Positions 43,014 to 53,775 of a stretch of 64,000 nt of DNA are shown in pieces. The translations under genes were made by a program, and so were the position numbers. Below the pieces are notes generated by a model that saw only the letters and a program-made list of their open reading frames with translations, was not told where the DNA came from and did not search any database. The number at the start of each line of letters is the position of its first letter. Position 1 is the stretch's first letter. Where the stretch lies: assembly GCA_014529385.2 (NCBI GenBank), contig CM043966.1:143642711-143706710 (forward strand), given 5' to 3'. The stretch is from Adiantum capillus-veneris. Taxonomy: Eukaryota > Streptophyta > Polypodiopsida > Polypodiales > Pteridaceae.

Positions 43014-45620
43014 TGAGGCGGTCCGGGGTGGGCAACAAGAAGAGCGGCCTCTAAACACCCTTCGAGGCTCCCGTGCTGCTCAATTGGGGCTGGGGCAAGC
43101 ACAATCAGAGACAACAACAACCCAGAGCTAGAAGCCAAACAAGAAAAGGGGCACCACCTAGTTGTAGATGCGAACTAGGACGCACGTGATATCTCCTTGT
43201 ACTCAAACGCACAAAGAGAGGGGAATGCAAGATAACCACACACATCAAACACAAACATTCACCACGCCAGAGAGAGGTAAAGAGCACAAATCAACTTGAG
43301 CAACTCAGTCTTAGCCTTAAAGACTAGATGCACACAAAGCTTGATGAGAAATAGAGGGACAACACAAAACTTGACCTTGTTGCCAATACACAAATTGTCT
43401 TAGGGTCGAGGGAGCCCTCTCACCGAGCACCCTCTTACAATTTACCTTTTAGGCAAACAATTCAACAAGCCCTCAAACCATCAAGCATGAAATGGTACAA
43501 CAAACTTCAAGGACAATACACCTTCAACCACCTGATGAGCCACTCATCAAGTCAATTTGAAGAGGAGTCGTAGTTGCAGCATCCAATTGCACCCAAAACT
43601 ATAAATCTTATTTATGCACAAGAGTAGGCTACAAGTGTGGTGAAGAGTATAGTATCACTCCACTCCTCTAGATGGCATAACTAACTTCAAGCTTCTCCAT
43701 GCACCTACGTGTAGTGATGGAATAGAGCACTCACAATGCACACACTCTACACAACTAGGTTTGAAGAGTGGTGTCTTATGTGTTGAGAATGGTGTGGTGT
43801 AGTGTGGTCATGTGATAATTTACAAGGGAGAGAAGGGCTCTATTTATAGGTTTTAGAAGCCTCGATTAGGATTAGGCCTAATCAAGTTTATTTGAAGGAA
43901 TAAAAGATTATGCATATATTTTTAATATTTTTTAATGAGGGTGGGTCTCTCTTGTTCTTTGAGTCACATGGATGTGGGCTCAAGGGAAGAGAATTATTGA
44001 GGATGATAGGAGAGAGGATTAAGTGAATAATTTGGGAGTGCCTACTCTAGTAGAGGGTGCATTTTACAATAAGGTTAGTGGTTAGTAGTTAGTAATTATC
44101 AACAAAAAGTATTTACAAAATCATTCACCAAATGGTGAGATATATGATGAGAAAAGTTAGAGAAGGGATGAGCTTGTAAAGAGAGGTTGAAGCTTTGGAG
44201 AAGTTGACATTCACCGCTTTACAGCACCGGAAGAAGAAGCAGTCAGCATGGCGAAGCAGCGTGTGTCGATGAAGCTATGTTATTTCAAACCTTGGAAAAT
44301 TCATGATAAAAGCCTTCATTTGTAGAGGTTATCCTTGGATTTTTGCTGATTTTTTGAAGTTCTTTACAAAGCTGAAGAGAGTATGGTAATATGGACATAT
44401 ATATACGTAGAGAGAAAGGGGGACACATAGGGTGTAGAAATGGAGGATGAAGGCTATGGAGGTGTGAGAGATGTGGCAATGGTGAAGAGGGTGAATTAGG
44501 ACATGGGAGTTGCAGGTTTGGGAGTGGGAAGGAGAGGGAGGAGTGTGTGTGAAAGAGGAAAATGATAAAGTGGAAGAGGGAATGTGGCTGCATAGCATGG
44601 GCAAACTGGGGTCCACCAATAAAATCATAGCTCACAGTTCGTAGCTCAAAAAAATATGAAAACATTTGAGGTGAAATTTCAGCTCATGAACTACAACTTT
44701 TATTTGTATCTCCTTTTTAAATTCGGGGAGAATGTGATCTTTAAAAATTCAGCAAAATCGACTATTTTTTCCACTGCACAAAGTCCTTGTGAGGTCTTTC
44801 TTTGGATGATTCTTTTGAATACCTCCAAGAGTGAGATCCCCATGGTGCATGCATGCATTCCACATACCCTTGACCTTATTTGGTAGGTCTATAATTGAAG
44901 ATATTGTTGAGATCATGATATAAATGAATAGTACAACTAAGAAAATCAAATATTGAGGGGTCTAAAAAATATGTACATGTCAAATATAAATAATATAGGT
45001 GGAAAAAATATAAAGGGGTCAAAACAAATCTCTCTCATTATAAGTTCACCATAAAGAGATGAATATTTTTAGTGGCATAATTTATGAGAGTAATAAAGAA
45101 TAGATGTAGGAAGAAAAAAATCACAATAGTGAAAATATATACACATAAATAAAACTAGTTTTTTTTGGATTTTTGTTGGGATGGAGTTACACCAAAAATA
45201 AGAGAAGCTTGCATGAAATTATTTTTATATGGAATAAAGAGTATGCAAAATGGAAAGAAAAAATATGGTAATGATGAGTTAATGTACATAGCATAAATAA
45301 CACACAATAGGTAGAAATATTTAAATAAATACCAAAATAATTATGAAAAATCCTTATATTTAGGCCCTATATAAAATGAAATATTTACACACAAATGGGC
45401 TATAATATACTTATATTTTTTATTATTGTTATTATTTTTTTTGGCTCAACTAGCCCAGTGACTAGCTAATTGAGGGTTTTTAAGAAGATATGGGAAAAGT
45501 TCCCTAACTCACACATGCCTATGTACAGTGAAATGATAGGGATAACCAAAATGTTTGAGTGATTTGATAGGGTGCGGTAGCTTACTATGGCAATTATGGA
45601 AAGCCGAAAAACGGCTATCA
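43014..45620 (-). repeat. Array LTR3
   Basis: 2607 bp. The left part is almost identical to LTR2. The right part from about 45048 shares variants with LTR4 (caccataaa, ttatattttttatt, gccgaaaaacgg). Confidence 0.93.
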
Positions 45621-45742
45621 TTAGCCCCCCCCTTAGATAATGGTACATTCATGTACCATTTATCCGATCATACGACATGTAGATTGTGTAACGTCTGTCT
45701 TTGTCTGCTCTCATGATCTTTGAAGAACCTTTGTTGTATGAT

Positions 45743-47104
45743 TTAAAAACCTTGTGTGATATGAAAGGTTCTTAGAGCCAATAGCAGGCTGTAATGAAGT
45801 GACTGAGTAAACCTCCTCCATTGAGAAAGTTTCCATAAGCACCCCCCAGGATCAAAGATCTTGAAATATCTTTCCCAAAGAGAGATGTATGGTATGGAAT
45901 CACTTACTGATTTCGGTTGAAGAAACTTGTAGATTTTATTGTCGTCCATCATTGCATCTATCACTATGAATGTGACATAAAAGATTGGTTGCTCTTCCTC
46001 TTGTGTAAAGTTGATGTATCTACTACGATCTTCAAGAGCTTGTATGAGAAAATTCATGAACTGTAGCTCATAAAATTCATTTAACCTGGGTAGGGTCATC
46101 AAGTCAAAAATTCTATGACCTTCATGATTTAGGAAAGCTTGATCCATGCTTCCAGCTGCTATTGGAAGATATTGCAAATAGTTTACCACATAAGTAGATA
46201 ATAGATGAAGGTTTCTATTGCTTCCAACACATTGGAAGAGAATAGATTTTGGTATTGATTGATGAAATATCCACATGTAGCAATCAACAAGTTTTTCATC
46301 TATGATGAATACCAGAAGCATCACAATGTGCGACCTCCATACACCAAAGAACCAAATGAAGAAGGTTTGGAAACATCCGTTCATCACCAAGTATTCATGT
46401 CCTCTTCCACTTAAGAAGGTATGGTGTTCCCGATGAAAGGTATATGTGAAGAGAGGAGAAGTTGACTTTGAAGAGGTGAAACCCAATGTGAAGATGATTG
46501 GGGCTTCAAAAGTTTGGATTTTCTTGCTAAGAGATTGTCCCATGAATGAAGAGCCACCCACTAAAACACCATTGGAGAGAATGATACCCTTCTGACAGTT
46601 TCCTTTTATGATTTTATTTTTTACTACTCTCCCATGTTCTTCATCCCCTTCTAAGCCCCCCCTTTGGCAAGGTTGTAACTCCTCACATTGTACCACCTGA
46701 AAGGTTGATGGATTACTGTTTGATTTTGTGAAAACTTTGGCTTCTTGCATGATAGGTTCCTCCATGATTAATATACATGGGTCATACCAATGCTTTTCAA
46801 CATCCTCAAACACTTCTTGAAGATTATCCTCACATGGATTCAACTCGCACTCTTCTACTTTGTTTTGGAGTTGGCATTCCATGTACACAATCATCTCTTT
46901 ATGATCAATGTGGTCTATGATCTCCCTACCTATGATTTCATCTTCTTCTTCACTCTCTTCTTTTAGACAAGATACACTCTCAGAACATTCCATAAGATCA
47001 AGGTTACCTTCAAGGTCTTCATTCTCCATAGAGTCATGTTGCACAAAAGCTTCATCTGCTCGGACTAGAAATTGATCCTTCGCCAAAAGGTTGGATGTAT
47101 CCAT
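45743..47104 (-). CDS. Array ORF2, copy 3 (453 aa)
   Basis: Same protein with one substitution near the C-terminus (LHYSLLLAL for LHYILLLAL). The frame is intact. Confidence 0.75.
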   Translation of the reverse strand: MDTSNLLAKDQFLVRADEAFVQHDSMENEDLEGNLDLMECSESVSCLKEESEEEDEIIGREIIDHIDHKEMIVYMECQLQNKVEECELNPCEDNLQEVFEDVEKHWYDPCILIMEEPIMQEAKVFTKSNSNPSTFQVVQCEELQPCQRGGLEGDEEHGRVVKNKIIKGNCQKGIILSNGVLVGGSSFMGQSLSKKIQTFEAPIIFTLGFTSSKSTSPLFTYTFHREHHTFLSGRGHEYLVMNGCFQTFFIWFFGVWRSHIVMLLVFIIDEKLVDCYMWIFHQSIPKSILFQCVGSNRNLHLLSTYVVNYLQYLPIAAGSMDQAFLNHEGHRIFDLMTLPRLNEFYELQFMNFLIQALEDRSRYINFTQEEEQPIFYVTFIVIDAMMDDNKIYKFLQPKSVSDSIPYISLWERYFKIFDPGGCLWKLSQWRRFTQSLHYSLLLALRTFHITQGF

Positions 47105-47140
47105 TATTGAATCATCAATGCCATTTGAGATATCTTGTGT

Positions 47141-47860
47141 CTATTTTTGCATGCTTGTGATAAAAGTAGAAGAAAGAGATTCCACATTTGAATCTTGGCC
47201 ACACACTTTAGCACTTGAATAATCAGTTGGCATGTAAGTAACTTCTTCAACATTTGTCGGAGTAGAAGGAGATACGTATGGCAAAGGAGGTGACTCCTTG
47301 ATAGAAAAACTTTCATGATGGTTGGTTCTTCCAGTATGATGGAAACCATTTTTGATGTAGAAGTACTTGTGAAACTTCATTCGGGCAATAGCGACCGCTT
47401 CTTCAAAGGTAGAGGGTCCACTGCAAGTAACCTTAGTCTTTAGGAAAGGAGACAAACCCAAAATAAATTGCTCCATTTTTACATAATCTGGAAATGTAGA
47501 ACTAAACCCACATCTTCCCCATTGACGAGCAAAAATATCCTCATAAGCATAGTAGTTTTCACCTTGTTGTTGAAGTCTCCCTAATGAAGCCCATGCTGTC
47601 TCTGTTGTTGGAAATTTAGAGAATCTGGTCTTCAAAGCTTTGGAAATTTGGGTATATCCATCTTCAATCTGAGAAGATATACTCCAAAACCATTGCTCAG
47701 CGTTGCCTCTAAGGCATAGCAATAGAAAATCCCCTTTTTCAATGTCATCCCTTTTACCAAGGATACGACAAACCATTCTAAAATTAGCAAGAAAATCATC
47801 AACATCTTCTTCTAGATTTCCGAAGAAGATTGGGATATCATCAAAGGTATAGCGTGTCAT
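47141..47860 (-). CDS. Array gag, copy 3 (239 aa)
   Basis: Differs from copy 1 at three residues (FLANF for FLADF; RLQQQG for RFQQHG). The frame is intact and ends with the same TAG. Confidence 0.85.
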   Translation of the reverse strand: MTRYTFDDIPIFFGNLEEDVDDFLANFRMVCRILGKRDDIEKGDFLLLCLRGNAEQWFWSISSQIEDGYTQISKALKTRFSKFPTTETAWASLGRLQQQGENYYAYEDIFARQWGRCGFSSTFPDYVKMEQFILGLSPFLKTKVTCSGPSTFEEAVAIARMKFHKYFYIKNGFHHTGRTNHHESFSIKESPPLPYVSPSTPTNVEEVTYMPTDYSSAKVCGQDSNVESLSSTFITSMQK

Positions 47861-48167
47861 AGTCTCTCAATGCTAGAACCACACAAAGATTAGTTCCAAA
47901 CAATTATTTTCTCTCATGACATCAACTAACTACACAAAGTTTTGAAAGGTCTCATGAATTCTAGATTCTTATGTGAAAATGTTTTTTCCTTTCTTATGTT
48001 ATGCTAATCCAAACCATATTCTAGATCAATTTTTGTTGCTTTGAAATTCAACTCGGTCATACAAGTTTTCATGATTCATATAATCTACTTGCTTATGCTA
48101 AAATTCAAGCATGCATGCAATACAACAACAATAAGCACAAAGTCATTCCTCAGTGGGGGCACCAATT

Positions 48168-50765
48168 TGAGGCGGTCCGGGGTGGGCAACAAGAAGATTG
48201 GCCTCTAAACACCCTTCGAGGTTCCCGTGCTGCTCAATTGGGGCTGGGGCAAGCACAATCAGAGACAACAACAACCCAGAGCTAGAAACCAAACAAGAAA
48301 AGGGGCACCACCTAGTTGTAGATGCGAACTAGGACGCACGTGATATCTCGTTGTACTCAAACGCACAAAGAGAGGGGAATGCAAGATAACCACACACATC
48401 AAACACAAACATTCACCACGCCAAAGAGAGGTAAAGAGCACAAATCAACTTGAGCAACTCAGTCTTAGCCTTAAAGACTAGATGCACACAAAGCTTGATG
48501 AGAAATAGAGGGACAACACAAAACTTGACCTTGTTGCCAATACACAAATTGTCTTAGGGTCACGGGAGCCCTCTCACCGAGCACCCTCTTACAATTTACC
48601 TTTTAGGCAAACAATTCAACAAGCCCTCAAACCATCAAGCATGAAATGGTACAACAAACTTCAAGGACAATACACCTTCAACCACCTGATGAGCCAATCA
48701 TCAAGTCAATTTGAAGAGGAGTCGTAGTTGCAGCATCCAATTGCACCCAAAACTATAAATCTTATTTATGCACAAGAGTATGCTACAAGTGTGGTGAAGA
48801 GTATAGTATCACTCCACTCCTCTAGATGGCATAACTAACTTCAAGCTTCTCCATGCACCTACGTGTAGTGATGGAATAGAGCACTCACAATGCACACACT
48901 CTACACAACTAGGTTTGAAGAGTGGTGTCTTATGTGTTGAGAATGGTGTGGTGTAGTGTGATCATGTGATAATTTACAAGGGAGAGAAGGGCTCTATTTA
49001 TATGTTTTAGAAGCCTCGATTAGGATTAGGCCTAATCAAGTTTATTTGAAGGAATAAAAGGTTATGCATATATTTTTAATATTTTTTAATGAGGGTGGGT
49101 CTCTCTTGTTCTTTGAGTCACATGGATGTGGGCTCAAGGGAAGAGAATTATTGAGGATGATAGGAGAGAGGATTAAGTGAATAATTTGGGAGTGCCTACT
49201 CTAGTAGAGGGTGCATTTTACAATAAGGTTAGTGGTTAGTAGTTAGTAATTATCAACAAAAAATATTTACAAAATCATTCACCAAATGGTGAGATATATG
49301 ATGAGAAAAGTTAGAGAAGGGATGAGCATGTAAAGAGAGGTTGAAGCTTTGGAGAAATTGACATTCACCTCTTTACAGCACCGAAGAAGAAGCAGTCAGC
49401 ATGGCGAAGCAGCGTGTGTCGATGAAGCTATGTTATTTCAAACCTTGGAAAATTCATGATAAAAGCCTTCATTTGCAGAGGTTATCCTTGGATTTTTGCT
49501 GATTTTTTGAAGTTCTTTACAAAGCTGAAGAGAGTATGGTAATATGGACATATAAGTAGAGAGAAAGGGGGACACATAGGGTGTAGAAATGGAGGATGAA
49601 GGCTATGGAGGTGTGAGAGATGTGGCAATGGTGAAGAGGGTGAATTAGGACATGGGAGTTGCAGGTTTGGGAGTGGGAAGGAGAGGGAGGAGTGTGTGTG
49701 AAAGAGGAAAATGATAAAGTGGAAGAGGGAATGTGGCTGCATAGCATGGGCAAACTGGGGTCCACCAATAAAATCATAGCTCACAGTTCGTAGCTCAAAA
49801 AAATATGAAAACATTTGAGGTGAAATTTCAGCTCATGAACTACAACTTTTATTTGTATCTCCTTTTTAAATTCGGGGAGAATGTGATCTTTAAAAATTCA
49901 GCAAAATCGACTATTTTTTCCACTGCACAAAGTCCTTGTGAGGTCTTTCTTTGGATGATTCTTTTGAATACCTCCAAGAGTGAGATCCCCATGGTGCATG
50001 CATGCATTACACATACCCTTGACCTTATTTGGTAGGTCTATAATTGAAGATATTGTTGAGATCATGATATAAATGAATAGTACAACTAAGAAAATCAAAT
50101 ATTGAGGGGTCTAAAAAAAAATGTACATGTCAAATATAAATAATATAGGTGGAAAAAATAAAAAGGGGTCAAAATAAATCTCTCTCATTATAAGTCCACC
50201 ATAAAAAGATGAATATTTTTTGTGGTCTAATTTATGAGATTAATAAAGAATAGATGTAGGAAGGAAAAAATCACAATAGTGAAAAATATACACATAAATA
50301 AAACTAGTTTTTTTGGATTTTTCTTGATATTTAGTTACACCAAAAATAAGAGAAGCTTGCATGAAATTATTTTTATATGGAATAAAGAGTATGCAAAATG
50401 GAAAGAAAAAATATGGTAATGATGAGTTAATGTACATAGCATAAATAACACACAATAGGTAGAAATATTTAAATAAATACCAAAATAATTATGAAAAATC
50501 CTTTTATTTAGGCCCTATATAAAATGAAATATTTACACACAAATGGGCCATAATATACTTATATTTTTTATTTTTATTATTTTTTTTGGCTCAACTAGCC
50601 CAGTGACTAGCTAATTGAGGGTTTTTAAGAAGATATGGGAAAAGTTCCCTAACTCACACAGGCCTATGTACAGTGAAATGATAGGGATAACCAAAATGTT
50701 TGAGTGATTTGATAGGGTGAGGTAGCTTACTATGGCAATTATGGAAAGCCGAAAAACGGCTATCA
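48168..50765 (-). repeat. Array LTR4
   Basis: 2598 bp, the most diverged LTR, with several private changes on both sides (agaagattggcc near 48192; a rearranged AT-rich part near 50310-50340 and 50560-50585). On minus it is the 5' LTR of the array. Confidence 0.93.
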
Positions 50766-51013
50766 CTATATAAGTCAATCACCCCAAACCATGGACATAT
50801 CCATATCCACCCGGATCAAACTTCATATCAATCAATTGCCCTGGACCATACATATAATCGTTTCCTTATGGATCAAAAGCTAGCTCAATATCCCCTACAA
50901 TGATAGGGTAATATTGAATCCCAGACAATAGCAGGTATCATTAGATGCTGTCATATCCTTTGTGAAAGTGGATCATCCAATTGTTGATAATCAATCACGG
51001 GTAGGAGGATTGG
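50766..51013. other. Right flank of the LTR array
   Basis: No gene or repeat recognised. It begins ctataaagtc-like AT-rich sequence and does not match the left flank at 32710. Confidence 0.4.
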
Positions 51014-52118
51014 TCATTCACCTTCACCCCATCTAGCATCGAAATTCCGATCATGCATATTTGGATACATCAAATCTCTGGAAAAAGCCCCTTCATCGGA
51101 CTGTCGAGATGCATCAGAAAACATTTCCCTAGTTTGTATATGCCCAAAACCAAATAGAGCATCATCCAACAACTGCAAAAGTTCATCATCAACCACATCT
51201 AGATTAACGTGCTTATGCATGAAACCAAATTTCTCGGTACCCTTTGCATCCGTAATTGAGAAGCATTCCAAAGCTTCATCTAGTAAGAACATAAGCTCTA
51301 GTTCTGCCGCTTCAGAAGAATCTTCCAACTTGCATATCTCAGGCTACAAACTAGGCATTCCACATATGGTATGCATACTAGCCACATCCGCTAAAGACTG
51401 CTTATCAAGTTTCTCCCCCTCATCCAAATATCTTTGAGCTTCTGTATCCCTTGCTCAATATGCATGTTAAAAAATTGCATCTACCTCCCTATCCATATCA
51501 TCGGAACAATGAACCCAATCATATGAAACACCAAAAGATTGCAATTCATTATGCACTCCCTCTGAATAAACATCATCAAGTTCATGATCACTTTTCCATA
51601 TCGAGAGCTTTGCATCACAAAATCTTGATAAAGAAGGAGTCCTCATACCCTCTAAATCATCACCATACGGATCTTCAAGCATATACCCTTGCTCATCCAA
51701 GCCCTTAAAATCTGGTGTATCCAAACCCTGTAAATATGATGTACACAAGTCCTGTAGGTGCTCATGTACCTCCATACGTCCCCGTGAACCCTCATGTGTG
51801 TACAAACCCTCTAAATCCTCATTCTTTTCTTGACCTTGTAAGTCTTCAACTTTAGCCATATTAGCATGGAATCTGTAATTCCAAGATTTTCATAGATAGC
51901 TTGGACAACCTCTTCATCATCTTTATCTTGTAATAGCCTATGATCCTCAAGCAAGCATTCATCAATAGCAGTTTCCAGCTTAGCCCTAATCTGCTTGCAA
52001 ACCTCCGCATATGTAGGTGTGAGGTAGGTACATTAACAAAATCCTCATCATCTTCATACATGCTAGGATCCCAACATTCTCGGATACTTGTAGCTTTAAA
52101 CTCACTCCAACCATGCAT
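51014..52118 (-). pseudogene. Acidic unidentified ORFs, probably pieces of one broken gene
   Basis: Three ATG-started minus frames lie close together. 51861-52118 begins MHGWSEFKATSIRECWDPSM. 51467-51859 (130 aa) begins MAKVEDLQGQEKNEDLEGLY and repeats the pattern DLEGLY / DLCTSYLQGLD / DFKGLDEQG / DLEGMRTP. 51014-51328 (104 aa) begins MEDSSEAAELELMFLLDEAL. All are Asp/Glu-rich and soluble, with no membrane segment. They may be a linker region of a Gypsy-type element downstream of the zinc-knuckle ORF at 52193-52504, or a decayed host gene. I do not recognise them. Confidence 0.4.
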
Positions 52119-52192
52119 ATGTTATTTCTAGGCACCGAAACCCACATTTAGCATAGATCTCGGTCCTCTTGCTGACATAACAGCTGCTAACA

Positions 52193-52504
52193 TTATTCAT
52201 AAGTTTTGCAAAACCTCGAATATGTATATATATCTGCCTCTTTCACCCCGTGCCTACAAATCGGCATGACAACGTCGTTCTTGGTGACACACCTCCCAAT
52301 TGTTATGAACACATAGCTACACATAGGTTCTGATTCAGAGCAATCCCTTGCAAAATGACCAATTCTGTGACATTTATAGTAGGCATTCAAAGACGAGGCA
52401 AAAGCCAACTCTTCTCCATAAGCACCAAACCTACCCATTTGAATATCCAAATACTTTGAGATCGGCGTGCTCATGTTCCACAATATGCACATCTTTATAT
52501 CCAA
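52193..52504 (-). pseudogene. Zinc-knuckle (gag-like) ORF fragment
   Basis: The minus frame contains YYKCHRIGHFARDCSE, a CCHC knuckle whose first Cys is Tyr (expected C-X2-C-X4-H-X4-C). PICRHGVKEADIYTYSRFCK follows. The segment from 52105 to 52270 recurs at 32290-32455. The knuckle suggests retrotransposon gag or a nucleic-acid-binding protein. No neighbouring pol lies downstream on the same strand. Confidence 0.5.
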
Positions 52505-53717
52505 GCACTCTCTAACCCATTAAAGCTTTGGAATGAACAACACTCGACCCAACATCGCTTCAATGGTATTCACCTAGCTATGTAGCCACACAATGGTACA
52601 CCCTTGAGCGTCATCCAAACCAGACAGGAATCCATAATCTCATTGCGCTGTCAAGAAGTGTGCAGTGCGACTAGGAAAGCACCGGGCCTCTGACTGTGAG
52701 GATTCGTAGCAAAATCAAGAAAGGTGTAGACGATTTGAAGCCAAAAACACACTAGAAAAGAACAAAGCTCCAGCCATGAAATATCCACTTTGAAAAAGAA
52801 TCAATACTAACTCAAAACTCTTGTGTGTGTGAAGATTAGGTGTAGCCTCGCTCCCAATTGCTCAGATGCAGTGCTCATTCGACCTGTTAAAAACCCTAAA
52901 TTTACGCTTCGATTCTTCATCGTGACCATTTCATAGAAGCTTCAGTACTTAATTGGAGAAGCCCAAGTAGTTATTTAAGGAGGGGAAACCCTAATTGGAG
53001 GCCTCACAGCCTCAACCACGTAGTGGAAGTAGCACGGGACTGCACTAGCACCCTGTAAAGGAATGGTTGTATCTCCTTGATCATGTGCCCAAATGAGCTC
53101 ATTCTTGGCTCTATAAATTCCCACACACTTTGAGCAACAATGACAGTGTCTTTGATGTGGAATTTTAATCTATTTTGAGCATTTGTAAGGCTATTTTTGA
53201 CCATTTTTAGCCCAAAAATGTCACTTTTTGTCTGTAAAAAGCCCAAACGAGCTGGGAAAAATCCCTAAAATTCTGAAAAAATCCCATTGGGCTCAAATTT
53301 CATGTTGAACCTCATTTTCATACTTGGTAAGCACTTTGGACACGTCTTTTACGCGAGCGCACAAAACCTGCTATTTTACGTCTTTTACGTCTTTTACGCC
53401 AGCGCACGAAACTTGCTATTTTTGGTCGAGATTGCCCGCATTGAACTTTCTAGGCAAAACGAGCGTGCCACTTCGAAACACTTGACATTTGTACAATCCT
53501 AAAGCAAATTAAGCATATATTTATGTGAAAAAGAATTCCATGGTGCCACGTGTAGGGCCTCGCCCGCCCGGCAAGGTATGTACACAGCTGCAACTGTGGC
53601 ATTCATTTGCGCATATATCACACTATGTACATTATAGCATTTGGTCCCACACATCATAAACATTAAGAGTGAGACAGATAATTTAATTTCACATTATGAA
53701 CGTGCCATGGCATGACA
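52505..53717 (-). repeat. Possible LTR of Gypsy-C
   Basis: On minus this begins TGTCATGCC directly after a purine tract (53718-53735: TTTAGAGGGGGTGGA on minus), as an LTR 3' of the Gypsy-C pol should. A TATA-like CTTAAATAACT lies at about 52972-52982 on minus. The other edge and a partner copy were not found, so the length is uncertain. Confidence 0.45.
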
Positions 53718-53775
53718 TCCACCCCCTCTAAACCTGCACATCCTCCCGCATGTGCCACATATATCTTTTGCAGGT

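Larger units (their letters stand above)
32711..50765 (-). mobile_element. Tandem array of a non-autonomous LTR retrotransposon: four LTRs, three internal regions
   Basis: The order is LTR1 (32711-35313), internal 1 (35314-37860), LTR2 (37861-40466), internal 2 (40467-43013), LTR3 (43014-45620), internal 3 (45621-48167), LTR4 (48168-50765). The period is 5153-5154 bp. LTRs are TGATAG...GCCTCA on minus. Each internal region has a primer-site-like sequence after the upstream LTR, gag, an unidentified ORF2 and an 8-base G run before the downstream LTR. No protease, RT, RNase H or integrase is present, so movement must depend on another element. Internals 1 and 2 differ at very few bases. Flanks show no clean 5-bp duplication (gctac left, ctata right). 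Array growth by unequal recombination fits the shared variants. Confidence 0.95.

Noticed and set aside
32706-50770. Target-site duplication around the LTR array
   Set aside because: gctac (left) and ctata (right) do not match; partial ctac/ctat similarity is too weak.
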